Of a stretch of 64,000 bases of DNA, positions 14,940 to 24,587 are shown piece after piece. The stretch spans positions 124,001 to 188,000 of the forward strand of contig NZ_VWRQ01000009.1 in NCBI RefSeq assembly GCF_008635795.1, given 5' to 3'. Under the pieces are notes generated by a model, which saw nothing but the letters and a program-made list of their open reading frames with translations, did not search any database and had not been told where the DNA came from. This DNA is from Paenibacillus tepidiphilus. GTDB taxonomy: Bacteria > Bacillota > Bacilli > Paenibacillales > Paenibacillaceae. Both the position numbers and the translations under genes were made by a program. The stretch's first letter is position 1, and each line of letters starts with the position of its first letter.

Positions 14940-17900
14940 TTACAAATATTGAATTGCCTCCAGCATACGCTGCAGCATCGTTGCCGCCTGAGCGCGCGTC
15001 GCATTGCCCTGCGGCTGAAATTCGGTTTTGGTCATGCCCAATATGATGCCTTCCTGCACGGCCTTTGCCACAAATTCGGCACTCTGATTCTGAATTTTAT
15101 TCTTATCCTTAAATACGGACAGAGCTGTTGAGGTGTTGCCGTTCAGCGTGATCGGATACCCTGCATACTCCATGGCGCGGATGATCATTATAGCCAGTTG
15201 CTCACGGGTAATATTCTCATTAGGGCGGAAGGTGCCATCAGTATTTCCGGTAATGATACCCGCTTTAGCCGCCGCGCCAATATAGTCTCCGATTTGAGTA
15301 GAGCCCTGTACGTCCCTGAACTGCTGGGCCGTCTGCCGGTCTCCGACCAGTCCCAAGCCCCGGCTCAGCATCACGGCGAATTCAGAACGGGTAATTCTCT
15401 GTCCAGGCTTGAAGGTGATGCTGTAACTGCTGTCGATAATATTCTTGGCGTAAAGTATCTCAACTGTGGATTTACCCCAATGAGCACTCATGTCGTTAAA
15501 GCTGCGGATGCCCAGGAATACGCCGACAACCTGGTTCCCCTTCAGCTTCGCCCGAATTACGGTATAGGACCCTTGAGATCCTATCTGAGTCGGCAGGTAC
15601 GTCGCGTCATTGTAGGTCAGGTCCAGCCTGGCCATCGAAGTCTGGCTGGCAGTCAAGGTCGAAGTCGTCCGTACGACGACTTCCGCCGGCACACTCAATG
15701 CAATGCTGCTGCTAAAATTGCTTCCCAATACGGCGGTTAGCCGGATATCCACCAGACTGGTAACACCTTGCAGTCCCTGCGCCTTCAGCTTCTGCTCAAG
15801 CGGTGTAAATGTTCCGGAAGGAACCTTCTCCAGCCGCAAAATCAGCGAGATATTACTGCTGTCCGCTACCATTGTAGCCGACAACGTACTCATGTCGATG
15901 TCATTCAGCGCCACCCGGTACAGCACATCTCCATAACGAAGGACAAATGTCGCCTTGCTGTTGCGGTTGACCGCTTCCAGCAGCGGTTTAAGCGGCAGTA
16001 CAACATAGGCCCCTGCCTCTGTCGAAGGCACTTCGAACGCCAGTGTATAGACGCCCAGCTTATACAGGTACTCATAACTTGCTCGTAAACGGTCAGCCGC
16101 AAGTGTATACCGCTTGACCGATTGGCTGTAGACGGTCCGGTCGTCGGCCAAGGTGGCGGAGTCGCTCTTCAGCAGATAATATTCACTGCCAAACTCGCTT
16201 GCCGCCAGCGTACCCAGATATGAAGGGCGGCCTGTACTGCTGGTAGAGCTTACCGAGTTATACACACTCAGCGAGGAGAATGGCGCCAGTATATTCCCGT
16301 TCAGGTCAACAATTCTGCCCGAGCCGTTCATAAAGGATAAATCAACGGATTGACCCGCTGTAACAACCACCGACAGCACCAATTTTAGCGTGTACCCCGA
16401 GAAATAGTAGGACTGTACGCCAACAGTCGCTCCATTCACTCTTACCGCAAACTGGCTGTTTGACAGTGTGGAGGTCGCCTGCATAATATTGCTGAAGGTA
16501 ATGGTCAATTCATCTCCGGAGACGCTAACCGAGTTTATCCCGCTGACGCTCGTGCCGGTGCCGGTACCGGTACTCCCCGATACGGATACCGCCTGCAAGT
16601 TAACGTATGCCGCGCGGTTTCCATTCAGATCGCTGATACCCAGCGTACCTGGAACGTAGGATACGGTTACCGCGCTTCCCGACGTCAGAGTGCTGGCTAA
16701 GGTGAGAAGGATTTGGTTGCCGCTGACAGACACATTCGTAACATAGTTGGGCGAATTACCCACAAGTACGGAGAACTGGCTGATCAGCGGCAGGCTGCTG
16801 TTCAGCAGCCCTTCATTATAGGTCAGAATAATCGTGTTACCGGAACCAGAGATTCCCTGAAGAACAGGTGCAGCGTTATCGCTGGTATTGCGCACATAGA
16901 AATCGCTGAAATTGGCGACATTCTGGCCATACGTATCCTGAAGCGGATAATTCCCCGCATAATAAGTAACACGGACGATGTCCCCAGCCGAGGCTGTATT
17001 ATTTAACCCCAGTGTAACTGTTCCTCCGCTGGAGCTGATACTGTTCACACCAAGCGAAACACCGTTCGCGTAAACATAGAACTGGCTGAAAGCACTGGAA
17101 GAAGCTGCTTTAAGAGTATCATTGAAATTCAACACCAGCGTCTTGCCATTTAGTGTCCCATCCTTCGGGGTTGGCAGAGAGGACTGGAGGCTATTAGCCA
17201 CCTGCTGTCCCGAGAAGGTAGAAGCCGCATTCCCTGCCAAATCCTGAATGGTGCGCAAGCCGCCCGAGTATCCCACTTTGATGATTTGTCCGACAGCAAT
17301 CCCTGTGGAAAGGGTAATAAAAACACTGTCTCCTTGTATATATATACTCTCTATAGGGCGCTTCTCATCATTTACAGTAACCGCAAAGCTGGAGAACAAC
17401 AGCGACACCGAGGAATTGAGGGCCTCATTGTACTTCAGCCGTATCGTCCGGTTGTTATCCAGCTGTGCGGAAACCAGCGCCGGCGCTGTTTTATCAAAGG
17501 CGACGGTGTGAAAGCTCCAGGAGCTTTTGCCGCTCAAGCCGGTAAAACGGTTCTGGTCATTTCCATCTTCAATAAATGCTCCTTGGGCAATATCAATATA
17601 ATAGGTAGTATCGTAATCCAAGGGGCTCTTCGGGATAATGGTGAACTCTTTACGGTCTGTGCTTGGTCCTTCCAACCTGGATTCCACAACTGTGCCGTTA
17701 CTTCTATATAAGACAACTCCATTGGCAACATTGTCGTTATAACTTGAGGCCCTGCTTAAGGTAATCTTAATGGGATCATTAATGCCTACCGATTCACTGC
17801 GGTCCGCAGGTGTAAGAGAGCTGATGCCATATCCGGTCAAGAATGAGGTGCTGAAGTTCCACTTATATTCTCCTGATGCCGGAAACAGGTTGCCGTCCTG

Positions 17901-18980
17901 ATCGTAGAAGGCCCCTTGCGGAATTGTAACCTTATAGTCTGCGTTGCCCTGCAAGGGACTGGCTTCAGAGGCAACATCAATTGTAAGGGTCCGTGTTCCC
18001 CCTCCCGTTACTGCTGAAGAGTTCACATTAAACGTTCGGGTGCTTCCGGAACCCCAAGCCAAGGTAATCTCACCGGCGGCAGGCAGCATCGGACGGTCGA
18101 AGCTGAGCACAATATCTCCTTTTGGAGACACATTCGTTGCTCCGGGCGCTGGTGCTACATTCATCGTCACGGCCGATCCTTTGGTGGAGAAGCTCCATGT
18201 ATTGCCGCTTGTAATACCACGGAAGGTCTTGTTGGACTCATCCTTGAAAGCATAGGAGTCAATCAGGACATAGTAATTCCCGCCAGCTGTCAATTTATTG
18301 GATAAAGTCAGCTTAACGGTCGTTGAGGAGGCGTCTGTACTCTGCACATTCACCCCGGCTTCTCCATTCCTAATCTTGAATTCCTGCACTAGCGAGTTAT
18401 CCGCCGAAGATAACAGTCTGACAGAACCCCCGCCCATCTGCAGCTTACGGTTCAGCTTGAAGCTCAGCTCTGTCAATGCTGCCGCATCTACGCGTGAATT
18501 GGAGGCCGGAGCATAATCGCTTGCCTGGATATCGGGATTAATGCTCGGCTTGGTAGTGAACGTCCAGTTCGTTGCTGCCGATAATGTGCCGTTGCTATCT
18601 TTAAATAACCCCTGAGGAATATTCACTGTATATGTAGTGTTATTCTCCAGCTGTTTATCCGTGCCCAGCTTCAATTCGAACTCACTGGAGCTGCTGATCA
18701 GACCGGATGTGCCAACAGGGATTGTCAGATATGGCGAGCTTGCTCCCGCTGCTGTAAGTGTAATATTGCCATTTTGCGGTTTCACCTGCTTGTTGAAAGA
18801 AAGCTTTATGGACGTTCCTACATCCACGTTGTTCTCCCCGGCTGCTGGCGAAGTGCCAATTGCAAACTCATCGGCAGCGTAAGCCGCCCGGTTCCAATTC
18901 CCAATCGGTGTAACTGCCGCACTCAGAATCAATTCTATAGATAAAAAAAGTGCGACCAATAATGATGCTTTTCTTTTCAT
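14940..18980 (-). CDS. very large SLH-domain surface protein with Big_5 and SwmB-like repeats
   Basis: 1346 residues, secreted and wall anchored. The signal peptide is MKRKASLLVALFLSIELILSAAV, with likely cleavage near AYA-AD. The N-terminal third has four Ig-like Big_5 repeats (pattern P..G..NVD..T.I.LSFNKQV). The middle has at least four SwmB-type repeats (L.G..L.L.FN..L....SQF.V...G....V). A beta-rich region follows. Three SLH domains end the protein, with motifs ITRSEFAVML, ITREQLAIMI and ATRAQAATML. ATG 18978-18980 is chosen from GAGAGGAG upstream; the upstream in-frame TTG is inside that ribosome site. SLH domains bind pyruvylated wall polymer, for which csaB is nearby. Confidence 0.93.
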   Translation of the reverse strand: MKRKASLLVALFLSIELILSAAVTPIGNWNRAAYAADEFAIGTSPAAGENNVDVGTSIKLSFNKQVKPQNGNITLTAAGASSPYLTIPVGTSGLISSSSEFELKLGTDKQLENNTTYTVNIPQGLFKDSNGTLSAATNWTFTTKPSINPDIQASDYAPASNSRVDAAALTELSFKLNRKLQMGGGSVRLLSSADNSLVQEFKIRNGEAGVNVQSTDASSTTVKLTLSNKLTAGGNYYVLIDSYAFKDESNKTFRGITSGNTWSFSTKGSAVTMNVAPAPGATNVSPKGDIVLSFDRPMLPAAGEITLAWGSGSTRTFNVNSSAVTGGGTRTLTIDVASEASPLQGNADYKVTIPQGAFYDQDGNLFPASGEYKWNFSTSFLTGYGISSLTPADRSESVGINDPIKITLSRASSYNDNVANGVVLYRSNGTVVESRLEGPSTDRKEFTIIPKSPLDYDTTYYIDIAQGAFIEDGNDQNRFTGLSGKSSWSFHTVAFDKTAPALVSAQLDNNRTIRLKYNEALNSSVSLLFSSFAVTVNDEKRPIESIYIQGDSVFITLSTGIAVGQIIKVGYSGGLRTIQDLAGNAASTFSGQQVANSLQSSLPTPKDGTLNGKTLVLNFNDTLKAASSSAFSQFYVYANGVSLGVNSISSSGGTVTLGLNNTASAGDIVRVTYYAGNYPLQDTYGQNVANFSDFYVRNTSDNAAPVLQGISGSGNTIILTYNEGLLNSSLPLISQFSVLVGNSPNYVTNVSVSGNQILLTLASTLTSGSAVTVSYVPGTLGISDLNGNRAAYVNLQAVSVSGSTGTGTGTSVSGINSVSVSGDELTITFSNIMQATSTLSNSQFAVRVNGATVGVQSYYFSGYTLKLVLSVVVTAGQSVDLSFMNGSGRIVDLNGNILAPFSSLSVYNSVSSTSSTGRPSYLGTLAASEFGSEYYLLKSDSATLADDRTVYSQSVKRYTLAADRLRASYEYLYKLGVYTLAFEVPSTEAGAYVVLPLKPLLEAVNRNSKATFVLRYGDVLYRVALNDIDMSTLSATMVADSSNISLILRLEKVPSGTFTPLEQKLKAQGLQGVTSLVDIRLTAVLGSNFSSSIALSVPAEVVVRTTSTLTASQTSMARLDLTYNDATYLPTQIGSQGSYTVIRAKLKGNQVVGVFLGIRSFNDMSAHWGKSTVEILYAKNIIDSSYSITFKPGQRITRSEFAVMLSRGLGLVGDRQTAQQFRDVQGSTQIGDYIGAAAKAGIITGNTDGTFRPNENITREQLAIMIIRAMEYAGYPITLNGNTSTALSVFKDKNKIQNQSAEFVAKAVQEGIILGMTKTEFQPQGNATRAQAATMLQRMLEAIQYL

Positions 18981-19022
18981 GCGGAAATAGACTCCTCTCA
19001 AACCTGGCTATCGTTCTTCGTT

Positions 19023-19051
19023 ATAATATATTTCGGCTTGCAAGCTGCCAA
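19023..19051 (-). promoter_or_regulatory. sigma-A-type promoter of the large SLH gene
   Basis: Minus strand TTGGCA (19046-19051), a 17-nt spacer and TATTAT (19023-19028). The spacer contains the 10-bp perfect palindrome GCTTGCAAGC next to the -35, a possible operator. Confidence 0.7.
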
Positions 19052-19122
19052 AGTTTAGTAGAGCTTCCTGGTATAAATGCTGTTTCAGAGAAGGAGTGCT
19101 TTCAAGAGTCGATGAATGCAGC

Positions 19123-19175
19123 AAAAAGCCCGCCGGCAGTTGCTCTTATTAATAAGAGACACCACCAGCAGGCTT
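19123..19175 (-). terminator. terminator after metK
   Basis: The long stem AAGCCTGCTGG / CCGGCGGGCTT, with two G-U pairs, encloses a second perfect hairpin, CTCTTATTAATAAGAG, and is followed by TTTTTGC on the minus strand. It begins 18 nt after the metK stop. Confidence 0.85.
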
Positions 19176-19192
19176 GTCCGAATAAAATATTT

Positions 19193-20395
19193 CTACAGTT
19201 CAGCCTGAGCTTTAAGCAGCTCGGCCTTATCCACACGTTCCCATGGCAGATCAATATCGTCCCGGCCAAAATGACCGTAGGCCGCAGTTTGACGGTAAAT
19301 TGGTTTGCGCAGATCAAGCATCGATATAATACCAGCAGGGCGAAGATCAAAATTATTGCTAATCAGGGCAACCAGTTTCTCTTCACTGATCTTGCCCGTG
19401 CCGTATGTATCGACATTAATCGAAACCGGATTGGCAACCCCGATCGCATAAGCAAGCTGAATCTCACACTTGTCAGCCAGGCCGGCAGCGACGATGTTCT
19501 TGGCTACATAACGCGCAGCATATGCAGCGGAACGGTCCACCTTAGTCGGATCCTTGCCCGAGAACGCGCCCCCGCCATGACGGGCATATCCACCATATGT
19601 ATCGACGATGATTTTGCGGCCTGTCAGTCCGGCATCGCCCTGCGGTCCACCGATAACGAAACGGCCTGTCGGATTAATGAAGTATTTCGTATTCTCGTCC
19701 AGTAATTCCGCCGGTACTACCGGTAAAATAACCTGTTCTTTGATATCGGCTTGAATTTGCTCGAGCGTTACTTCTTCGGCATGCTGAGTCGATACGACAA
19801 TCGTATCCACCCGTACCGGCTTTTCATCCAAATATTCAATTGTAACCTGAGTTTTGCCGTCCGGCCGCAAGTACTCCAGTGTTCCATTCTTACGGACTTC
19901 AGACAAGCGTCGTGCGATGCGATGGGACAATGCGATTGGCAATGGCATTAACTCCGGGGTCTCGTTGGTTGCAAAACCAAACATTAACCCTTGGTCCCCT
20001 GCGCCGATATTTGCCGTTTCTTCGGCGACTTGGGCCGGATCACGGTTCTCCAGAGCAGCGTTAACGCCCTGGGCAATATCCGCTGACTGCTCATTCAGAG
20101 AGCTGAGCACGGCGCAAGTATTGTAGTCAAAGCCGTACTTCGCCCGGGTGTAGCCAATTTCTTTAATCGTATTGCGGACAATCGCCGGAATATCTACATA
20201 TTCCGACTTGGTGCTGATTTCGCCGATAACCAGAACCAGCCCTGTAGCGACTGCAACTTCACAAGCTACGCGGGCATTGGGATCGTTGGCCAAAAATGCG
20301 TCCAGCACAGCATCAGATATCTGGTCGCAAATTTTGTCCGGATGACCTTCTGTTACAGACTCAGATGTAAACAAATGACGTCCTTGAATAGACAT
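19193..20395 (-). CDS. metK: S-adenosylmethionine synthetase
   Basis: 400 residues. It makes SAM from methionine and ATP. Signatures include [24 protein letters not shown] at the N-terminus, [10 protein letters not shown] (around residue 118), the P-loop-like [21 protein letters not shown] and [19 protein letters not shown]. Length is standard. The ATG at 20393-20395 has GGGAGG 9 nt upstream; 31 extra in-frame codons upstream are spurious. The upstream region shows two promoters and a hairpin but no recognisable S-box. Confidence 0.98.
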   Translation of the reverse strand: MSIQGRHLFTSESVTEGHPDKICDQISDAVLDAFLANDPNARVACEVAVATGLVLVIGEISTKSEYVDIPAIVRNTIKEIGYTRAKYGFDYNTCAVLSSLNEQSADIAQGVNAALENRDPAQVAEETANIGAGDQGLMFGFATNETPELMPLPIALSHRIARRLSEVRKNGTLEYLRPDGKTQVTIEYLDEKPVRVDTIVVSTQHAEEVTLEQIQADIKEQVILPVVPAELLDENTKYFINPTGRFVIGGPQGDAGLTGRKIIVDTYGGYARHGGGAFSGKDPTKVDRSAAYAARYVAKNIVAAGLADKCEIQLAYAIGVANPVSINVDTYGTGKISEEKLVALISNNFDLRPAGIISMLDLRKPIYRQTAAYGHFGRDDIDLPWERVDKAELLKAQAEL

Positions 20396-20474
20396 GTACA
20401 ACAACCTCCCACATGATAAAAATCCAATCCTGTGTATAAAAGCTCCGTATTCGCTAGTTTTTAAAATACTAAAG

Positions 20475-20504
20475 TAAATAGAGCGCATTACCGGGTATTG
20501 TCAA
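20475..20504 (-). promoter_or_regulatory. metK-proximal promoter
   Basis: Minus strand TTGACA (20499-20504), an 18-nt spacer and TATTTA (20475-20480), giving a leader of about 70 nt. The -35 overlaps the T-run of the hairpin just upstream. Confidence 0.65.
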
Positions 20505-20535
20505 AAAATAAACCTTTTCCATGTGGAAAAGGTTT
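20503..20535 (-). terminator. terminator-like hairpin between two promoters upstream of metK
   Basis: The perfect 12-bp inverted repeat AAACCTTTTCCA / TGGAAAAGGTTT has a 2-nt centre and is followed by ATTTTTTG on the minus strand. It may terminate SASP read-through or a short transcript from the promoter at 20555-20583. Confidence 0.75.
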
Positions 20536-20554
20536 TAGGCTTTCCTCAAAAGTC

Positions 20555-20583
20555 ATCTTATCTTATTTGCCGGATGGTGTCAA
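20555..20583 (-). promoter_or_regulatory. strong sigma-A-type promoter upstream of the hairpin
   Basis: Minus strand TTGACA (20578-20583), exactly 17 nt, then TAAGAT (20555-20560). Transcription would start near 20548 and meet the hairpin about 12-15 nt later, so most transcripts could be only about 45 nt long. Confidence 0.7.
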
Positions 20584-20680
20584 TTAAAGGCAGGATGACG
20601 ACGGCGTATATAGATCGTGCAGAGCAAATTGTTGGTATTTTGTAAAATATTATATATTCTTCTCGTTATATCTATATTTT

Positions 20681-20950
20681 CTATAGAATTAAACCTTGTT
20701 CGGCTTGCTTTACAAGCCGCTTGGTAATCTCCCCACCAACAGAACCGTTGTCTCGGGAAGTGAGATGTCCAAGATACTGGCTGCTTCCTGCTCCCATACT
20801 GCCCAGCGAACCAAGCTCGGAGGCGAACTCTGTATCTGCTCCTAATCCTGATGGTGTAGCATATAGCCCAAACTCGGCTGCAATTTCATATTGCATCTGT
20901 TTCAACATTGCCCGGCTTTCCGGAACGACAGTACGGTTATTACGTGCCAT
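20681..20950 (-). CDS. alpha/beta-type small acid-soluble spore protein
   Basis: 89 residues. A DNA-binding spore protein that coats and protects spore DNA. The family features are [14 protein letters not shown], the EFASELG germination-protease cleavage motif ([11 protein letters not shown]) and the conserved C-terminal block [20 protein letters not shown]. The start at ATG 20948-20950 has a perfect AGGAGGTG. A sigma-G-like promoter lies just upstream. Confidence 0.95.
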   Translation of the reverse strand: MARNNRTVVPESRAMLKQMQYEIAAEFGLYATPSGLGADTEFASELGSLGSMGAGSSQYLGHLTSRDNGSVGGEITKRLVKQAEQGLIL

Positions 20951-20989
20951 AATATAGCACCTCCTGATGAATTTTAAGATCACAGGAAG

Positions 20990-21018
20990 TATTATGTGCA
21001 CCGGTGAAATGCCTACTC
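20990..21018 (-). promoter_or_regulatory. sigma-G-like promoter of the SASP gene
   Basis: Minus strand GAGTA (21014-21018), 17 nt, then CATAATA (20990-20996). The sigma-G consensus is GHATR-N18-CATNHTA. The -10 fits fully and the -35 has one mismatch. Confidence 0.55.
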
Positions 21019-21045
21019 CATTAAAAGTTTGTTAGTGGAGGAAAA

Positions 21046-21068
21046 GGATGCCGGAAGTATAGGTATCC
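21046..21068 (-). terminator. weak terminator after the 180-residue secreted protein gene
   Basis: The 7-bp stem GGATACC / GGCATCC (one G-U pair) with a 9-nt loop is followed by TTTTCC on the minus strand, about 58 nt after the stop codon. Confidence 0.5.
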
Positions 21069-21126
21069 TGGAGTTCGGACATCCTATAACACATACTATC
21101 GGAGAATCATTTATATTTCTAAACGC

Positions 21127-21669
21127 CTACTTTAAAGTGTATGAACCGCGAACCATTACGACCAGCCCTAAAGTCTGTCCCTCTTGCACTTGAATTCCAC
21201 GGCCTTCTCTAGGGAATGACAGTAGGTGATTGGACGGTGCAGCCTGACCATTAAGCAAATCAGCGCCGGCCGTTAGATCAGCAACGCCATTGACATCCTG
21301 TGAATAGATGACAGCCTTGCCTGCCCGAACGATAAATTCAGCTCCGGCTCCGGCTATCAGTGTCTGGCCTGGCTTAACATCTACAATGTCTACGGCATCC
21401 GAACTTTGCGCAGGAGCTTCCGTGGCTGCTGGCGCTTTCGTTGGAGCCGGTGTCGCCGTCGCACTTGGAGCCTGCGTAGCAATGGCACCGCCTTGAAGTG
21501 CCTTTTGAATCTGCTGGTCTACATAGCTCTTGGTAACTACCGGATCATCGGCTGTACCTGGTTGGGAACCTACACTCGCCCCATCGGCCGTATTGTTTAA
21601 CAGCGACCCAGCCCACAGGCTTCCGGCCAGCAATGCAGTAGCCATGGATACTTTCCATACGATCTTCAT
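21127..21669 (-). CDS. secreted protein of unknown function
   Basis: 180 residues. The signal peptide is MKIVWKVSMATALLAGSLWAGS, followed by a short helix, a low-complexity Ala/Pro/Thr linker (about residues 63-90), and a compact C-terminal domain with DVKPGQTLIAGAGAEFIVRAGKA and GIQVQEGQTLGLVVMVRGSYTLK. The ribosome site AAAGGAGGAAGTGG is strong. It lies 83 bp after the S-layer-type gene, with the S-layer terminator in between, so it may be expressed by read-through. The family is not recognised; a surface or wall-associated role is inferred only from export and context. Confidence 0.78.
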   Translation of the reverse strand: MKIVWKVSMATALLAGSLWAGSLLNNTADGASVGSQPGTADDPVVTKSYVDQQIQKALQGGAIATQAPSATATPAPTKAPAATEAPAQSSDAVDIVDVKPGQTLIAGAGAEFIVRAGKAVIYSQDVNGVADLTAGADLLNGQAAPSNHLLSFPREGRGIQVQEGQTLGLVVMVRGSYTLK

Positions 21670-21700
21670 CCACTTCCTCCTTTAGGTTATAAAAAATGCT

Positions 21701-21733
21701 AAAAAAAAGAATAGCCTCCGAAGAGGCTATTCT
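21701..21733 (-). terminator. strong terminator after the S-layer-type gene
   Basis: The perfect 11-bp stem AGAATAGCCTC / GAGGCTATTCT closes a TTCG loop and is followed by eight T on the minus strand. It is among the strongest terminators in the window. Confidence 0.93.
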
Positions 21734-21752
21734 GGGCTTCGGTATAACCGAA

Positions 21753-24587
21753 TTACTTAACTGCGATTGAAGTACCTTTAACAATTGTGTTACCAGTTGC
21801 TGTGTCAGCAAGGTCGATGATACCTGCGTCAGAAGCAATCGTAATGGAAGCGGAAGAAACATAAGAGCTGTTGAAGTTCAACCAGCCATCAGCATTGCTT
21901 GCATTGCTGTCCAATGTTGTCAGTCTGATGTTTGTTCCCTTAACGAACAGACCCTTTACAGAATCGATAGTTTTAACTTCAGTAGCTACCTTCAACAGAT
22001 ATTTACCTGCGTCACTACCGGAACCAGCAACCAGATTCAGACTAGCATCAGGAACAGCAGTAGTCGATCCGTTGATGATCACATCAAAGTCTTTAACATT
22101 AACATTTCTAACGGTCTCGGAGAATCCGAGAACTACAGTTGTATTGTCACCGCTAGCGATAACTGCAGAGTTGAATACTGGCTTAGTTCCTTCAAACAGT
22201 TTAACTGCTTGGGAAACCTGTGGTCCAGCTGTGTTACCAGCTTTGTCCTTGATGTTGCTGATTACCAGTCTGTAAGAATCCTTGGTTTCAGTCAGACCGG
22301 AAGCTGGGATATTCAAGGTCACAGTAGTTTTGTTGGTTGCGCTATCCGCTGCAGTGTTATCTACGCGGTTAGTTGTGAACCAAGTGCCGCTTGGAAGAGC
22401 CTTGCCATCCAAAGTGTAGTTATTCACATCAAGTACAGTAGTGAAGTCCAGACCATTAGCATCGTATACTACGTAGCTAATAGTTTGAGTAGCACTCAGC
22501 GTACCATTTGCGGATGCAACAACATAAGTCTTGGAAGCATCTGTCCAGTTGAATTCTGGTGCACTGGAGTCAGTAGTCGACGCCGCTGTTACCGAGAATT
22601 TATTAACTGTAGCAGCATTTTTGTTACCAACAGTTGCCTTGTCAGTTACAAACTCAGCACCCAGACGCAGTGTGTAGTTGCCAGTGCCAAGCGAGTAAGG
22701 CAGCAGAACAGTTTTGTCATCGGAAGCTTGAACGGCTGCAGAACCACCGACAACAGGATTCTTGACCAATCCAGTTGCATCGTCAATTACTGTATAAGCA
22801 TTTCCGAGAGGAACGTTCGTAAGGCCTTCACTGAATGTAACGAGCAGACCCTTACTTGTATAAGTTACGCCAGTTACAGTTGGAGCCACTACATCCTTAG
22901 TAAATGTCAGGCTTGTGGAATAGGCAGATGCCAGTGCATTGCCAAGTTTGTCCTTAACGCCTGTTCCCAGGAAGAATGTTGCTGTGAAGGTGTTGTCTTT
23001 ACCAAAAGCAATTTGAGAAGCGTCAAATGGTGTGAATACGACAGTCTTATCGCCATTGGACAATACTGGTGTACCAAAGAGAGTCAGAACTGCACCGTTA
23101 CTTGGATTAACAAGACGCACGTTGTTATCAAAAGTAGCCTTGTCTACAGCCTTGTCGAACTCAACCTTAACGTTCTTTTCTCCGTCAACAGTTACGCTCT
23201 TAACAACCGGTCCAGCTACATCGGATACTACTGCAACAGTAGTGGCCAATGGGTTAGGTGTAGTTGCGTTGCCAGCGTAGTCCTTAACATTCAACAAGGA
23301 AACATCATAAGTCTTGCCGCTATCGAGGTTACCGGTAGTCAGCACGAGTGTATCAGTGATGCCTGCATTCTTGGAAGGATCGATAGTTACCGCTGCGTTA
23401 TTCACGTATGCGATAACACCTGCAGTTTGAACTGGCTCGCTGAATTTAACTGTTACTTGATTTGTAGTAGTCTTAGCTACTGCTGTAGTGGATACGAGCG
23501 TAGGAGCTACAGTATCTTTGATTGTCAGCAATACAGTGAATGCTGGCACTTCTTCAGCAGAGCTGGTCTTAACGCCCTTCTTGATGGTGATAGCATACTG
23601 ACCGTCGAAGATTTCACCAGCAGCAGCTGTTACAGTTGCTGTAGTCTTGTCGTCGCTCAGCACTACCTTGGCTTTAGTTTCGTCAACAACTTTCGCTCCA
23701 GCAACTTCCTTGATTTCAACCAGGTCAGTTACGAATACGTCACCAGTTGCGATCAGAGTGCTAGCGTCAACTGGACGGTTGAATTTAACTACCAGTTGCT
23801 TAGCGTTTGCGGAAGTAACGGAAACCACTTGAGGAGCAGCCAGGGTCACTTTAACGTCGGAATAGTTAAAGCCTTTGTATTGGAATGTAGGAATTGTAGT
23901 TTCAGTTCCGGCAACCAGAGCGGTTGTCAGAGTAACTTCCAGAGTTCCTTGGTCAGCGAAGGTTACAAGCACTTTAGTAGGGCTTGTAGCTTGAGCCGAT
24001 ACTACAGCAGGCTTAGTTTGCGCAGCGTCAACTTTATAAGCTGCTTCAACTACCAGGGAACGGATAGCGTTAGCTTTGAAGTTAACATCTTTAGCGATGA
24101 AGCCAGCGTTGATTACTGCTTGCGCATAGCCTTTAGCCCAAACAGATGCCGAGTTGTCGGTAGCTGTAGGAGCTTCCAGTTTCAGAGCGCGAGCCAGTAC
24201 AGCCGCTACTTCTTCAACAGTTACTTTACCGTTGTAGTTGAAGATACCTTTAACAGTATCTTGACCTTGCATGTAACCAGCTTTAGTTACAGCTTCGATG
24301 TAAGGAACAGCCCAGTTAGTAGCTGTGTAGCCTTTGTCTTTGTAAGACAGTTGGCCAGTTACTTCTTGCAGGCCGAACAGTTTAGTGATGATCTTAGCGA
24401 ACTCAGCACGAGTCAGGTCTTTCTCAAGGTGAGCCTGACCGTCTGGGTAGCCGTTCAGGATACCTTTAGCTGCCAGAGCGTTGAACGCTTCTTCTGGAGT
24501 TGCTTTTGCTGTTTCACCAAATGCTACAGAGGCAAACATCGAGAATGCCATTGCTGTAGATAATGCTACGGATAAAATTTTCTTCAT
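21753..24587 (-). CDS. S-layer-type protein with N-terminal SLH domains
   Basis: 944 residues from ATG 24585-24587 (968 from the upstream start at 24659). The signal peptide is MKKILSVALSTAMAFSMFASVAFG. Three SLH domains follow at about residues 25-200: the first has a canonical LTRAEFAKI, the second VTVEEVAAV, and the third AIRSLVVEA is degenerate. The rest is a string of Ig-like Big_5-type beta repeats (S.TAVAKTTTNQVTVKFSEPV and similar) rich in Thr, Val, Ala and Asp, with almost no Cys. Strong promoter, long leader and strong terminator suggest high expression, so this is the best candidate for the major S-layer protein. Anchoring through pyruvylated wall polymer is expected from family knowledge. 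Confidence 0.92.
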   Translation of the reverse strand: MKKILSVALSTAMAFSMFASVAFGETAKATPEEAFNALAAKGILNGYPDGQAHLEKDLTRAEFAKIITKLFGLQEVTGQLSYKDKGYTATNWAVPYIEAVTKAGYMQGQDTVKGIFNYNGKVTVEEVAAVLARALKLEAPTATDNSASVWAKGYAQAVINAGFIAKDVNFKANAIRSLVVEAAYKVDAAQTKPAVVSAQATSPTKVLVTFADQGTLEVTLTTALVAGTETTIPTFQYKGFNYSDVKVTLAAPQVVSVTSANAKQLVVKFNRPVDASTLIATGDVFVTDLVEIKEVAGAKVVDETKAKVVLSDDKTTATVTAAAGEIFDGQYAITIKKGVKTSSAEEVPAFTVLLTIKDTVAPTLVSTTAVAKTTTNQVTVKFSEPVQTAGVIAYVNNAAVTIDPSKNAGITDTLVLTTGNLDSGKTYDVSLLNVKDYAGNATTPNPLATTVAVVSDVAGPVVKSVTVDGEKNVKVEFDKAVDKATFDNNVRLVNPSNGAVLTLFGTPVLSNGDKTVVFTPFDASQIAFGKDNTFTATFFLGTGVKDKLGNALASAYSTSLTFTKDVVAPTVTGVTYTSKGLLVTFSEGLTNVPLGNAYTVIDDATGLVKNPVVGGSAAVQASDDKTVLLPYSLGTGNYTLRLGAEFVTDKATVGNKNAATVNKFSVTAASTTDSSAPEFNWTDASKTYVVASANGTLSATQTISYVVYDANGLDFTTVLDVNNYTLDGKALPSGTWFTTNRVDNTAADSATNKTTVTLNIPASGLTETKDSYRLVISNIKDKAGNTAGPQVSQAVKLFEGTKPVFNSAVIASGDNTTVVLGFSETVRNVNVKDFDVIINGSTTAVPDASLNLVAGSGSDAGKYLLKVATEVKTIDSVKGLFVKGTNIRLTTLDSNASNADGWLNFNSSYVSSASITIASDAGIIDLADTATGNTIVKGTSIAVK

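Noticed and set aside
20396..20680. SAM riboswitch (S-box or SMK) upstream of metK
   Set aside because: The conserved core segments are not present and the metK-proximal leader of about 70 nt is too short.
22209..24563. A 784-codon open frame on the plus strand antisense to the S-layer-type gene
   Set aside because: Its composition is repetitive and shows no family signature. It results from strong codon bias of the sense gene, which avoids codons giving antisense stops, and there is no ribosome site.
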